NCBI GenBank assembly: GCA_964531285.1
Contig: CAZHDI010000129.1
Span: forward strand, 1 to 7,645
DNA length: 7,645 nt
Direction: 5' to 3'
Origin: CAZHDI01 sp964531285
GTDB taxonomy: Bacteria > Pseudomonadota > Alphaproteobacteria > JAJFIK01
Shown: positions 1 through 6,322 of the stretch, piece after piece
Layout of the letters: every line of letters begins with the position of its first letter
How positions within the stretch are numbered: position 1 is the stretch's first letter
The notes under the pieces: model-generated
The model's database searches: none
The model's input: the letters and a program-made list of their open reading frames with translations, nothing else
Told to the model about the DNA's origin: nothing
Made by a program: the position numbers and the translations under genes

Positions 1-55
1 GGCCCTCCTCGTGCAGGCCCGCAATCTGCTCTTCAAAAAAGGCCTGATAATCCAT
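1..55 (-). CDS. hemA: 5-aminolevulinate synthase, N-terminal fragment (runs off the left edge)
   Basis: Reading the minus strand from the ATG at 55-53 gives MDYQAFFEEQIAGLHEEG before the window ends. This matches the conserved start of alphaproteobacterial ALAS, which typically reads MDY-x-x-FF then a short helix ending in EGRYR. ALAS is a cytoplasmic pyridoxal-phosphate enzyme that condenses glycine with succinyl-CoA to make 5-aminolevulinate, the first committed step of heme synthesis. Only 18 codons are visible, so no catalytic residue can be checked. The start is supported by an AGGAGG Shine-Dalgarno sequence (complement of 61-66) five bases upstream. An FNR/FixK-like site lies about 190 bases upstream, which fits the oxygen control known for hemA in this class. 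The gene diverges from the large gene at 857. The main doubt is the short length of the evidence. Confidence 0.72.
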   Translation of the reverse strand, partial: MDYQAFFEEQIAGLHEEG

Positions 56-60
56 CCCTG

Positions 61-66
61 CCTCCT
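61..66 (-). promoter_or_regulatory. Ribosome binding site of hemA
   Basis: The minus strand reads AGGAGG here, a perfect Shine-Dalgarno core, with a 5-base spacer to the ATG at 55-53. It fixes the start codon of the partial hemA gene. Confidence 0.8.
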
Positions 67-177
67 CGCCGGGGCGGCATCGCACCAAGCCGGCCTTTCC
101 GCCGGTCCCGTTCGCCCCGGATCCACTCATTTCCCGCACTGTATCGCGCCCAATAGCGGCGTGACCAGCGTTGTCGG

Positions 178-196
178 GGTTATCGGTCCGATAACC
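178..196. promoter_or_regulatory. Perfect 19-nt palindrome, candidate operator upstream of hemA
   Basis: The sequence GGTTATCGGTCCGATAACC has perfect 9-base arms around a single T. The spacing and symmetry are typical of a dimeric helix-turn-helix repressor site. It lies 123 bases upstream of the hemA start codon, between that gene and the FNR/FixK-like box. No T run follows it, so it is not a terminator. The regulator is not identifiable from sequence alone. Confidence 0.5.
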
Positions 197-237
197 GTCT
201 TCACCTCTGAGCCTGGATCTCAGGGATCCGCCCGTCG

Positions 238-251
238 CTGATCTGGATCAA
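238..251 (-). promoter_or_regulatory. FNR/FixK-type binding site upstream of hemA
   Basis: The minus strand reads TTGATCCAGATCAG, matching the FNR/FixK consensus TTGAT-N4-ATCAA at 9 of 10 defined positions (only the last A is a G). Its centre is about 190 bases upstream of the hemA ATG. hemA of several alphaproteobacteria is known to be controlled by FnrL or FixK proteins in response to low oxygen, so both motif and location fit. A matching -10 element is not evident, so promoter geometry (class I or II) cannot be stated. Confidence 0.6.
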
Positions 252-354
252 TATATGGAGCGATAAGAGCCCATCAGCGGGTCTCAGCGTCAGTCCGCCG
301 CGCTAAAATGCACGGCAGCGCGATGGCGCGCTCTTTCGACGCCCGCCAAAGTAA

Positions 355-377
355 TGACACTTTGTCACAAAAGTGAC
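355..377. promoter_or_regulatory. Two overlapping inverted repeats, candidate operator
   Basis: Two perfect inverted repeats share bases. TGACA-CTT-TGTCA occupies 355-367 and GTCAC-AAAA-GTGAC occupies 364-377. Together they place three TGAC/GTCA half sites in 23 bases of locally AT-richer sequence. This arrangement resembles a cooperative binding site for a dimeric repressor. It lies about 300 bases from the hemA start and 480 bases from the giant gene start, so it is unclear which gene it would serve. The regulator is unknown. Confidence 0.4.
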
Positions 378-658
378 CGCAAGTCTTTGCGCCTGCCGGA
401 CCGGCGATATCCTCCGGTGGTGATCCGGATTGGACCCAAAAGCATTACTCATCACGGCCCGCCGGCGGGGTCTTCGGAGGGGCCAAAACGCCGCAATGTC
501 TTTCTTTCCAGGTGTTAGGGGTTGCTAAGCACCAGTAATCCTCGCAACGAGACTTGCGGATAACGGCCAATGATCGCAGAGTTACCAAATGGTGAATGGG
601 AGGGGGTCTTCCGGTATCGCACGGCAGGCCTTGCTGGACGCGGCGCGGTCGTCGATCG

Positions 659-676
659 GGATGCGGTTTCGCATCC
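659..676 (+). promoter_or_regulatory. Stem-loop in the leader of the giant gene
   Basis: GGATGCG and CGCATCC form a perfect 7-bp stem around a GTTT loop (18 bases in all). It is the first of four hairpins within 135 bases upstream of the giant gene. It has no T run, so it is not a terminator by itself. Confidence 0.35.
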
Positions 677-701
677 AAGATGCATGATCGCGGCGCAGGC
701 G

Positions 702-722
702 TGCCGGCACTGAGAGCCGGCA
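702..722 (+). promoter_or_regulatory. Stem-loop in the leader of the giant gene
   Basis: TGCCGGC and GCCGGCA form a perfect 7-bp stem around a 7-base loop (ACTGAGA). The left arm also takes part in a self-complementary GTGCCGGCAC at 701-710, so an alternative local fold is possible. A smaller hairpin with 5-bp arms (TGGCC/GGCCA) follows at 744-759. Confidence 0.35.
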
Positions 723-770
723 AGCCATCCGTGTGCTGCCGCGTGGCCGCCCGGGGCCATCCGGTGCGTG

Positions 771-793
771 AGCCGGCCGGTCCGGCTGTTTTG
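771..793 (+). terminator. Terminator-like hairpin upstream of the giant gene (weak)
   Basis: AGCCGG (771-776) pairs with CCGGCT (782-787) around CCGGT, followed by GTTTTG. The stem is GC-rich and a run of four T follows, as in a short intrinsic terminator or attenuator. It ends 64 bases before the first start codon of the giant gene. The T run is short and GC-rich DNA makes chance hairpins common, so the call is tentative. Confidence 0.3.
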
Positions 794-856
794 TCCTCGT
801 CCCATAACATGTGTTCGACCGGCCTTGCGGGCGGTCTTTAGAGTGCGGGTTGGGTC

Positions 857-3800
857 ATGGCGACGGTGAGGGATTCCCACACGGCGGCTGGATCTTCGGG
901 ACGGCCCGAAGATCCGATGGCCTATGTGTGCGACGATGCGCTCAGCGCGGCGGTCAATGTGGCGATGGTGCTGGGCCAGCCGCTTCTGGTCACCGGCGAG
1001 CCCGGATCCGGTAAGACCCAACTGGCCCATCATCTCGCGGCCGTTCATGAGTTCGGCCCGCCGTTCGTCGCGCGTCTGGCCCCCGGCCGCGCGCCCAAGA
1101 CCTTGCTTTACACCGTGGACGCGGACGGCTACCGGGCCGCCGTTGCCGAGGCCGCCAAAACCGGCGCCGGCGCTCAGGTCGATCCCCGCCCGTTCATTCA
1201 CTTCGGTCCCCTGGGAACCGCGCTGCTCTATACGCTGCCGCCCCAGGCGGCCCTGGCGTGGACCGGGGAAGGCGCCGGTTTCGACCGGCTGGCTCATCCC
1301 GGCGCCGCCGGCCCGGGCGTGGAGGAAACCCGCCGTTCGGTCCTGCTCATCGACGATGCCGATGACCTGTCGCCGGACGATCTGGACGCGCTGCTCGATC
1401 TGCTGGAACAGCCGCACTACCGGGTGAAGGAATTGGCCGGTCTGCCGGGCTTCGCCAAGGCCGCCATCAAGCCGGACGAGGATCTGCGCCCGCTGGTGAT
1501 GATCACCGGCCGGGATATCGACGCTTTCCCGGATGACATTATCCAGCGCTGCACCGCGTTCCAGATCGAGCTTCCCACAGACCGCGACGGGCTTGCCGAA
1601 TATGCGGCGGCGATCCTGACCGCCCGAGTTCCGTCACTGCCCGACGAGCTGAGCCAGGACATGGCGGTGCTGTTTGCCGATCTGCGCGAGCCCGATGCGG
1701 GCCTTGCCGCCCTGCCGGGGATCGGCGATCTGGTCGCGTTCGGCCATGCCATCGAGGGCACCGGTCCGCAATCGGGCGGGCTGCTCGATCAGGCCGGATG
1801 GCGCGCTCTGGCCCAGGATTGTCTCGCCCCGGGACCAGCCGATAAGGAAGCGCTCACGGCTTGGTTGACCCGTCATTACGGGCCTGAACCAGCCGCCGCA
1901 CCCGCGGAGCCTGCGTCGCCGGCCAAGAGTGTCGATACGGTCGGTGCGGTGATGGCGGGCCTGTTTGCCCGGCTCGACGCAGCCGGTCATGCGACCGATG
2001 AGCGCCAGCGGGCGGCTGCCGGGGCCGTCTTCCGCAAGAGCCTGTCGGACCCGGCCAAAATGCTGAAGCTGGATTTGATGCTCGCGCCCGTGCTGGCCGG
2101 CCATCCAAAGCAGCAGGCCGTTTTGCGCCCCGTAATCCAAGGTTGGCTCGATCATCTGCTCAAGGGGCAGACCGAGGCTGCCGCCGAACCGGCTGCACCC
2201 GAGGCGGCGCCGCCCCTGCCGGAACCCGCCGCCTCATCCCAAGATCGCAGCTTGGCCATGGGCGCGGCTGCCGCCGCCGCAACCGCCGGAGGGGTCGCCG
2301 CCGCCGGTATAGGACGGCGGGATGTGTCGTCCGATACCGAGGACGGCCAGCCTCTGCCGGCCCAAACGGACGATGCCGTGGCCTCCGTCCCGCCGGACCT
2401 GCCGGATGAGGGCGCCGGCAGGACCCTTGATGAATCGCATACGGATGAGCCGGCCCGCCTGCCGGGCGAGGCGGAGCGCGCCGATGCCGGCATGGCTTAT
2501 GAGCCGCATCCGCACGAGGCTGCCGCTTATGAAGCGCCTGCTGATCCGGAGGGTGCCGCCGCCGGTGGCCTCGACGCCCATGGCGATGTGATGGACGCCG
2601 AAGGGAGTTCGTCTCCGGCATTGGATCGCGAGGCGGATTACGACGCCGGTCACGATGCCGATCATGCTGCCAGTCATGGTGCCGGTCATGGTGCGGACCA
2701 TGATGCCGCCTACGGGACGCCGCCCGAGGCGGGCAGTCTGAACGCTTTCGACGATGATCCCGCAACGCCGCAGGCTGACGAATCCCTTGGGGTTTCGATG
2801 GTAGAGCCGGCGCATGATGCGCCGTATCCCGATCATACGAGTCATGACGTCATGGGCGACTCGATTGAGCGCCAGGACGAAGCGTTCGGCGATCGGCACG
2901 CCGGATCCGGCCATGACCATGAGACGCCTGTTGCGTCGTCGTCGGAGTTTCCGAAGGTCGATGCCGATGAGGTTCTGTTCGACCGGCCGGAGGACGCTCC
3001 TGCGGGCAACCCCTATCTTCGAGATATCCATGGGGATGATCGTGACGCGCCCGACCTGACCGCATCCGACCACGACGGTCCTGCCTTTATACCGCGACAG
3101 GACGAGCCCGCTGCGCAGGACGAAGGGCACACCCCGCCGGACCGGGATCCAAGCGAAGGCCGGGTGATACCGCTTTGGCCCGCCGCCAGTCAGCGCCATG
3201 GCCGGTCGCCGTCGCCCTTCCCGGGCGCAGGGGGGCAGGACCGGGCGCTGGCAGCCGAGCCGGATCATCGCGATCCCCATTTGCAGGAGGCCGACGACGC
3301 GCCGCTCGAGGATGCGCCGCCGGAGCCGGACGAGCCGGTTTACAGTGCGGGTGATCCGCATGCGCATGATCCCGAGCCGGCGGCGCCGGCGGATCCGAGG
3401 GGCGAGGCCGGGCCGTCACCGCTGTTTGCCGCGCGCGAAGAGCCGGCGGAAACGCGCGCGCCGTTCGATCGCGGGCCGTCCTATCAGCCTTTCCTGACCG
3501 ACCGTCCGGCGGCGCCGCGCGAGCCGCTCGGGGGTCCGTCGATTCATGCCGGTCACGGCGACGGTCCGGCCCATTCCGCCGGGCCGGTGGGTCAGCAAAT
3601 GCCGCCGCCGCCCCCGCCCGAGGATCGGCCGAAGAGCGGCAGCAAACTGCCGTTGATCGCAGGCGGCGGTTTGGCCGCGCTGGTGCTGCTAGGCGCCGTC
3701 GGAGCCTGGATGGTGTTCGGGCGGGGCGGCGATGAGATGTCGTCCGTCGAGACGGCAGCGTCGGAATCGTCTGTGTCCGGAGACAATGACGCTGATCTTG

Positions 3801-6295
3801 GCGGCGATGGCACGGGCGGCGGGTCCGGCGGCAGCTTCTTCGACGAAGGCGACGGCTTTTTCTCCCAAACTGGCGGGTCCTCCTTCGAGGAGGGCGACAC
3901 CGACAGCGAGGAGGCCGGCAGCGCCCTCTGGAATGACGAGGACGACGATCCGGAGGCGGATCGGTTCTCCTTTATCGATGCGGATGGATTGCGCGAAGAC
4001 TTGGGCGATGGCTTTGCCGGCGCGGCCATGGAAGACCGTGAAGCGATGGAAGGCCGTGAGGCCATGGAAGATGAGCCGGGGGCCAATTGGGGCGCCGATC
4101 CCTATGGCGAGAGCCAGATCGCTGATGGGGCGTTCGCGGGCGACGATGACGCCGGTTTCGATGAGACCGGTTTGGGCGGTCCGGACGATTTTGACCGCAC
4201 GACGGACGAACCCTTGGACGGTGTCGTCGAAGACGATGAGACCGAGCCGGTCGCCGCGGCGGATGAGGGTGGCGGGGCCTCCGGGACAGTGGACGAGGGA
4301 ATAGCCGGCCGCGATGCGCCCCTGGAAACGGCGGCGGACGAAACCATGGCCGCGGAGGACGAGGCCGCCGCCGGGGCGACAGCTTCGGCGGAACCGGCCA
4401 TCGCTCCCGGCGAGCGGCGGCTTGTGGCGGAAGAAACAGTCGTGCGCGCCGGTCCCGGTCCTGATTTCGAGGCCGTCAACACCGCCGCCATCGGGACGCG
4501 GATCCGCGTCATGGGGGTGTCGCAAGACGACACCGGCGGCGATTGGATCGAAATTCCGCTCACCATGGAAACGTCCGGCTATATCGATGCCGGTATGACG
4601 GTCACCGACACCCAGGAGGCGCGCGCCCGGCTGGCTCAGAGAGCCATAGAGCCGGCCATTCCGCAGATCGCGCCCGCGCCGAAGCCCGCTTTGAGCGACG
4701 CGGATCTCGCGGCGGCCGGTGCCGATGGCGACCAGGCGCTCGCCGATGCCGCGCCGGACGATGAGTTGAACGGTGGCGACCCGGCCAGCGAGATGGCGGG
4801 CCCGCCCGCACCGGTTCAGGTCGATGTCATCGCGCTTGGCCGCAATCTGACCGAAGCTCAGGCCCGCAAGCTGGCCAGCGACATGCAAAGCGCCAAGAGC
4901 CGCTTCATCGGTCAGGTGCTGCGCGATCAGTCGGCGCGCAATTACATGGGGACCATCCCCGTCAATGCGGCGAATGTTGCTGCGTTCACGGAGTATCTCC
5001 GGGTCCAGCGCGCCGGTCTGTCCTTCGGGGCGGTCGGCGGGCTCCAGGAGGGCAACTCGGCCTGGTCGGTTGTCGCGCGGCCTGAGGGCGATCCGGTATT
5101 CGCGCCTGCGCTGTGCCGTGTGATCGCCTCGAACGGTGTTGCGTGCCGCGCCCATCAGATGCCGGAACGCCAATGGGCGGGCGTCGATCTGCAAGGCGCT
5201 CAACAGGCCGAGCCCGATGCACCGGTAAACCCGGAGCCTCAGCCGGTTCAGACCGCGGCGGCCGATCCTGTGCCGGGCCCCGCACCGGTTGAGGCGGCTG
5301 TCGAGGGCCCCGCCGCAGACATGCCGCCGGCGGCGGACGCTGCGGCTGCCGGTGTTGCCGTTCCCGCTTTGGGGGCCGCCGAAGACGCCGAAGACGTTGC
5401 CTTGCGGGATGCGCCCGCCGAACCGGCGGCACCCGCGCCGGTCCGCCGTCAGCCGGGCGAGACCTTCCGGGAATGTCCGACCTGCCCGCAAATGGTCGTG
5501 CTGGCCCCCGGCTCGTTCACCATGGGCTCGCCGGAAACCGAGAAGGGGCATGTGAAGGCCGAAGCGCCCATGCGCCGGATGCAGGTCGGGTCCTTCGCGG
5601 TCGGACGCTATGAGGTCACCCTGGGCCAGTTCGCGAGCTTTGTGGCCGACACCGGCTACCGCCCGCCCGAAGGGTGCCTGAAGCCAAGCCGGCGGTCCGG
5701 TGAATGGCGCCTGGAGGACGATATCGGCTGGAACGATCCGGGCTTTGAACAGGCCAACGATCATCCGGTGGTGTGCATCTCCTGGCGTGATGCCCAGGCC
5801 TATATCGCCTGGCTGAGCCGCGAGACGGGCCATGACTACCGGCTGATGAGTGAGGCGGAATGGGAATATGCCGCCCGGGCCGGTACCCAGAGCCGGTATG
5901 CCTTCGGCGATGACGAAGCGGCACGGGACATGTGCGACTTTGCCAACAACGCCGACAAACGCTTTGGCGATGTGTTCAAGAAGCTCGTCACCAGCAATTG
6001 CCGCGACGATGCGGTGTATACGGCGGCCGTCGGCAGCTTCAGGCCCAACCGGTTCGGCCTTTACGACATGCACGGCAATGTCTTTGAGATGGTCGAGGAT
6101 TGCCTGGGCGCCTATTCGCCGGCGGCCCCGCGTGACGGTTCGCCCGTGGCCCGGCCCGGCTGTGCCCACCGCGTTGCCCGCGGCGGCGGCTGGGATACCG
6201 ATCCTGACCGCCTGCGCGCGGCGTCCCGCTCGATTGTCGAGCCGGACAAGCGCTACTCCCATGTCGGCTTCCGGGTCGCCCGCTCGCTCGACTGA
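857..6295 (+). CDS. Giant membrane-spanning fusion: MoxR-type AAA+ ATPase, disordered linkers, TM helix, SH3-like domain, FGE-sulfatase/C-lectin-fold domain
   Basis: The 1812-residue product has these parts in order. Residues 21-255 are a MoxR-type AAA+ domain: Walker A GEPGSGKT (47-54), the subfamily motif FGPLG (116-120), Walker B-like LLIDDADD (163-170), and ITGRD...IQRC (216-232) in the sensor-1/arginine-finger region. Residues 360-437 look helical. Residues 440-930 are disordered, acidic and Pro/Ala/His-rich. Residues 932-954 are the only strong transmembrane helix. An acidic Gly-rich linker runs to 1184. An SH3b-like domain with a VVRAGPGPDF motif spans 1188-1250. An unrecognised domain spans 1320-1435. 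The FGE-sulfatase-fold domain is 1531-1812 (GSFTMGS, YRLMSEAEWEYAARAG, MHGNVFEM, GFRVARS). Basic residues before the helix and all ten distal cysteines after it suggest cytoplasmic N terminus and periplasmic C terminus. FGE catalytic cysteines are absent. MoxR proteins are usually chaperones for von Willebrand A partners; none is seen here. A TAG at 839-841 is in frame upstream. ATG 857 is the first start and ATG 917 (M21) is equally possible; neither has a strong ribosome site. Function is unknown; sensing or conflict-system signalling is inferred. Confidence 0.85.
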   Translation: MATVRDSHTAAGSSGRPEDPMAYVCDDALSAAVNVAMVLGQPLLVTGEPGSGKTQLAHHLAAVHEFGPPFVARLAPGRAPKTLLYTVDADGYRAAVAEAAKTGAGAQVDPRPFIHFGPLGTALLYTLPPQAALAWTGEGAGFDRLAHPGAAGPGVEETRRSVLLIDDADDLSPDDLDALLDLLEQPHYRVKELAGLPGFAKAAIKPDEDLRPLVMITGRDIDAFPDDIIQRCTAFQIELPTDRDGLAEYAAAILTARVPSLPDELSQDMAVLFADLREPDAGLAALPGIGDLVAFGHAIEGTGPQSGGLLDQAGWRALAQDCLAPGPADKEALTAWLTRHYGPEPAAAPAEPASPAKSVDTVGAVMAGLFARLDAAGHATDERQRAAAGAVFRKSLSDPAKMLKLDLMLAPVLAGHPKQQAVLRPVIQGWLDHLLKGQTEAAAEPAAPEAAPPLPEPAASSQDRSLAMGAAAAAATAGGVAAAGIGRRDVSSDTEDGQPLPAQTDDAVASVPPDLPDEGAGRTLDESHTDEPARLPGEAERADAGMAYEPHPHEAAAYEAPADPEGAAAGGLDAHGDVMDAEGSSSPALDREADYDAGHDADHAASHGAGHGADHDAAYGTPPEAGSLNAFDDDPATPQADESLGVSMVEPAHDAPYPDHTSHDVMGDSIERQDEAFGDRHAGSGHDHETPVASSSEFPKVDADEVLFDRPEDAPAGNPYLRDIHGDDRDAPDLTASDHDGPAFIPRQDEPAAQDEGHTPPDRDPSEGRVIPLWPAASQRHGRSPSPFPGAGGQDRALAAEPDHRDPHLQEADDAPLEDAPPEPDEPVYSAGDPHAHDPEPAAPADPRGEAGPSPLFAAREEPAETRAPFDRGPSYQPFLTDRPAAPREPLGGPSIHAGHGDGPAHSAGPVGQQMPPPPPPEDRPKSGSKLPLIAGGGLAALVLLGAVGAWMVFGRGGDEMSSVETAASESSVSGDNDADLGGDGTGGGSGGSFFDEGDGFFSQTGGSSFEEGDTDSEEAGSALWNDEDDDPEADRFSFIDADGLREDLGDGFAGAAMEDREAMEGREAMEDEPGANWGADPYGESQIADGAFAGDDDAGFDETGLGGPDDFDRTTDEPLDGVVEDDETEPVAAADEGGGASGTVDEGIAGRDAPLETAADETMAAEDEAAAGATASAEPAIAPGERRLVAEETVVRAGPGPDFEAVNTAAIGTRIRVMGVSQDDTGGDWIEIPLTMETSGYIDAGMTVTDTQEARARLAQRAIEPAIPQIAPAPKPALSDADLAAAGADGDQALADAAPDDELNGGDPASEMAGPPAPVQVDVIALGRNLTEAQARKLASDMQSAKSRFIGQVLRDQSARNYMGTIPVNAANVAAFTEYLRVQRAGLSFGAVGGLQEGNSAWSVVARPEGDPVFAPALCRVIASNGVACRAHQMPERQWAGVDLQGAQQAEPDAPVNPEPQPVQTAAADPVPGPAPVEAAVEGPAADMPPAADAAAAGVAVPALGAAEDAEDVALRDAPAEPAAPAPVRRQPGETFRECPTCPQMVVLAPGSFTMGSPETEKGHVKAEAPMRRMQVGSFAVGRYEVTLGQFASFVADTGYRPPEGCLKPSRRSGEWRLEDDIGWNDPGFEQANDHPVVCISWRDAQAYIAWLSRETGHDYRLMSEAEWEYAARAGTQSRYAFGDDEAARDMCDFANNADKRFGDVFKKLVTSNCRDDAVYTAAVGSFRPNRFGLYDMHGNVFEMVEDCLGAYSPAAPRDGSPVARPGCAHRVARGGGWDTDPDRLRAASRSIVEPDKRYSHVGFRVARSLD
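2639..2710 (+). repeat. 12-nt tandem repeat, six units, encoding His every fourth residue
   Basis: Inside the giant gene a 12-base unit of the form CAT-GNT-GCC-GNT is repeated six times in frame. His codons begin at exactly 2651, 2663, 2675, 2687 and 2699, and the first unit has TAC (Tyr595) in place of His. The protein thus carries His599, 603, 607, 611 and 615 with Ala, Gly and Asp between them. The repeat looks like slippage or duplication growth within a disordered linker. Five His at i, i+4 spacing next to Asp could bind zinc, nickel or copper, but this is inference. Confidence 0.7.
4028..4071 (+). repeat. 18-nt tandem repeat (ME-x-REA) in the acidic linker
   Basis: Two full 18-base units (ATGGAAGACCGTGAAGCG and ATGGAAGGCCGTGAGGCC) and a third partial unit lie in frame in the giant gene. 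They encode MEDREA-MEGREA-ME from residue 1058. The units differ at three bases, so the duplication is not brand new. It sits in the acidic linker just after the transmembrane helix and probably reflects length drift of a disordered tether. Confidence 0.6.
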
Positions 6296-6322
6296 GGGCG
6301 CGCACCGGAAAGCGCAAAAAGA

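Larger units (their letters stand above)
56..856. other. Long divergent intergenic region without a convincing protein gene
   Basis: About 800 bases separate the divergent starts of hemA and the giant AAA/FGE gene. The open frames here (for example 445-810 and 515-1417 on the minus strand) give low-complexity Arg/Pro/Gly/Ala translations with no recognisable family and look like GC-rich noise. What can be supported is regulatory: an FNR/FixK-like box (238-251), a perfect palindrome (178-196), two overlapping inverted repeats (355-377) and a run of hairpins (659-793). No clear -35/-10 pair was found for either gene. The part from about 250 to 450 is less GC-rich than the genes and is where promoters would be expected. 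Confidence 0.6.

Noticed and set aside
11..241. 76-codon plus-strand open frame across the hemA start
   Set aside because: It is antisense to the recognisable ALAS N terminus and its ribosome site, and its translation resembles no protein I know.
458..469. CCCGCCGGCGGG palindrome as a terminator
   Set aside because: Short self-complementary GC runs are frequent in this composition, and no T run follows on either strand.
511..533. Imperfect hairpin GGTG-TTAG / CTAA-G-CACC
   Set aside because: The stem has a bulge, there is no T run and no clear link to a gene; it is too weak to list as a feature.
515..1417. 300-codon minus-strand open frame overlapping the leader and the AAA domain
   Set aside because: It overlaps the conserved Walker A and B coding region antisense and has low-complexity Arg/Gly-rich composition without any known family.
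3689..6262. 857-codon open frame on the minus strand, antisense to the giant gene
   Set aside because: Its translation is Arg/Gly/Ala-rich with no domain. The plus-strand frame has clear domains throughout, and long antisense open frames are usual in GC-rich genes.
5447..6292. Calling the giant gene a sulfatase-modifying (formylglycine-generating) enzyme
   Set aside because: The catalytic cysteine pair is missing and the protein carries AAA, SH3-like and membrane parts, so that name would mislead.
6158..6295. C-terminal FGE/C-lectin-fold segment as the variable repeat of a diversity-generating retroelement
   Set aside because: FGE-type variable proteins do end in this kind of RGG...R.A.R...GFR segment, but the window holds no near-copy that could be a template repeat and no reverse transcriptase. 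The downstream DNA is a terminator followed by a convergent receptor gene.
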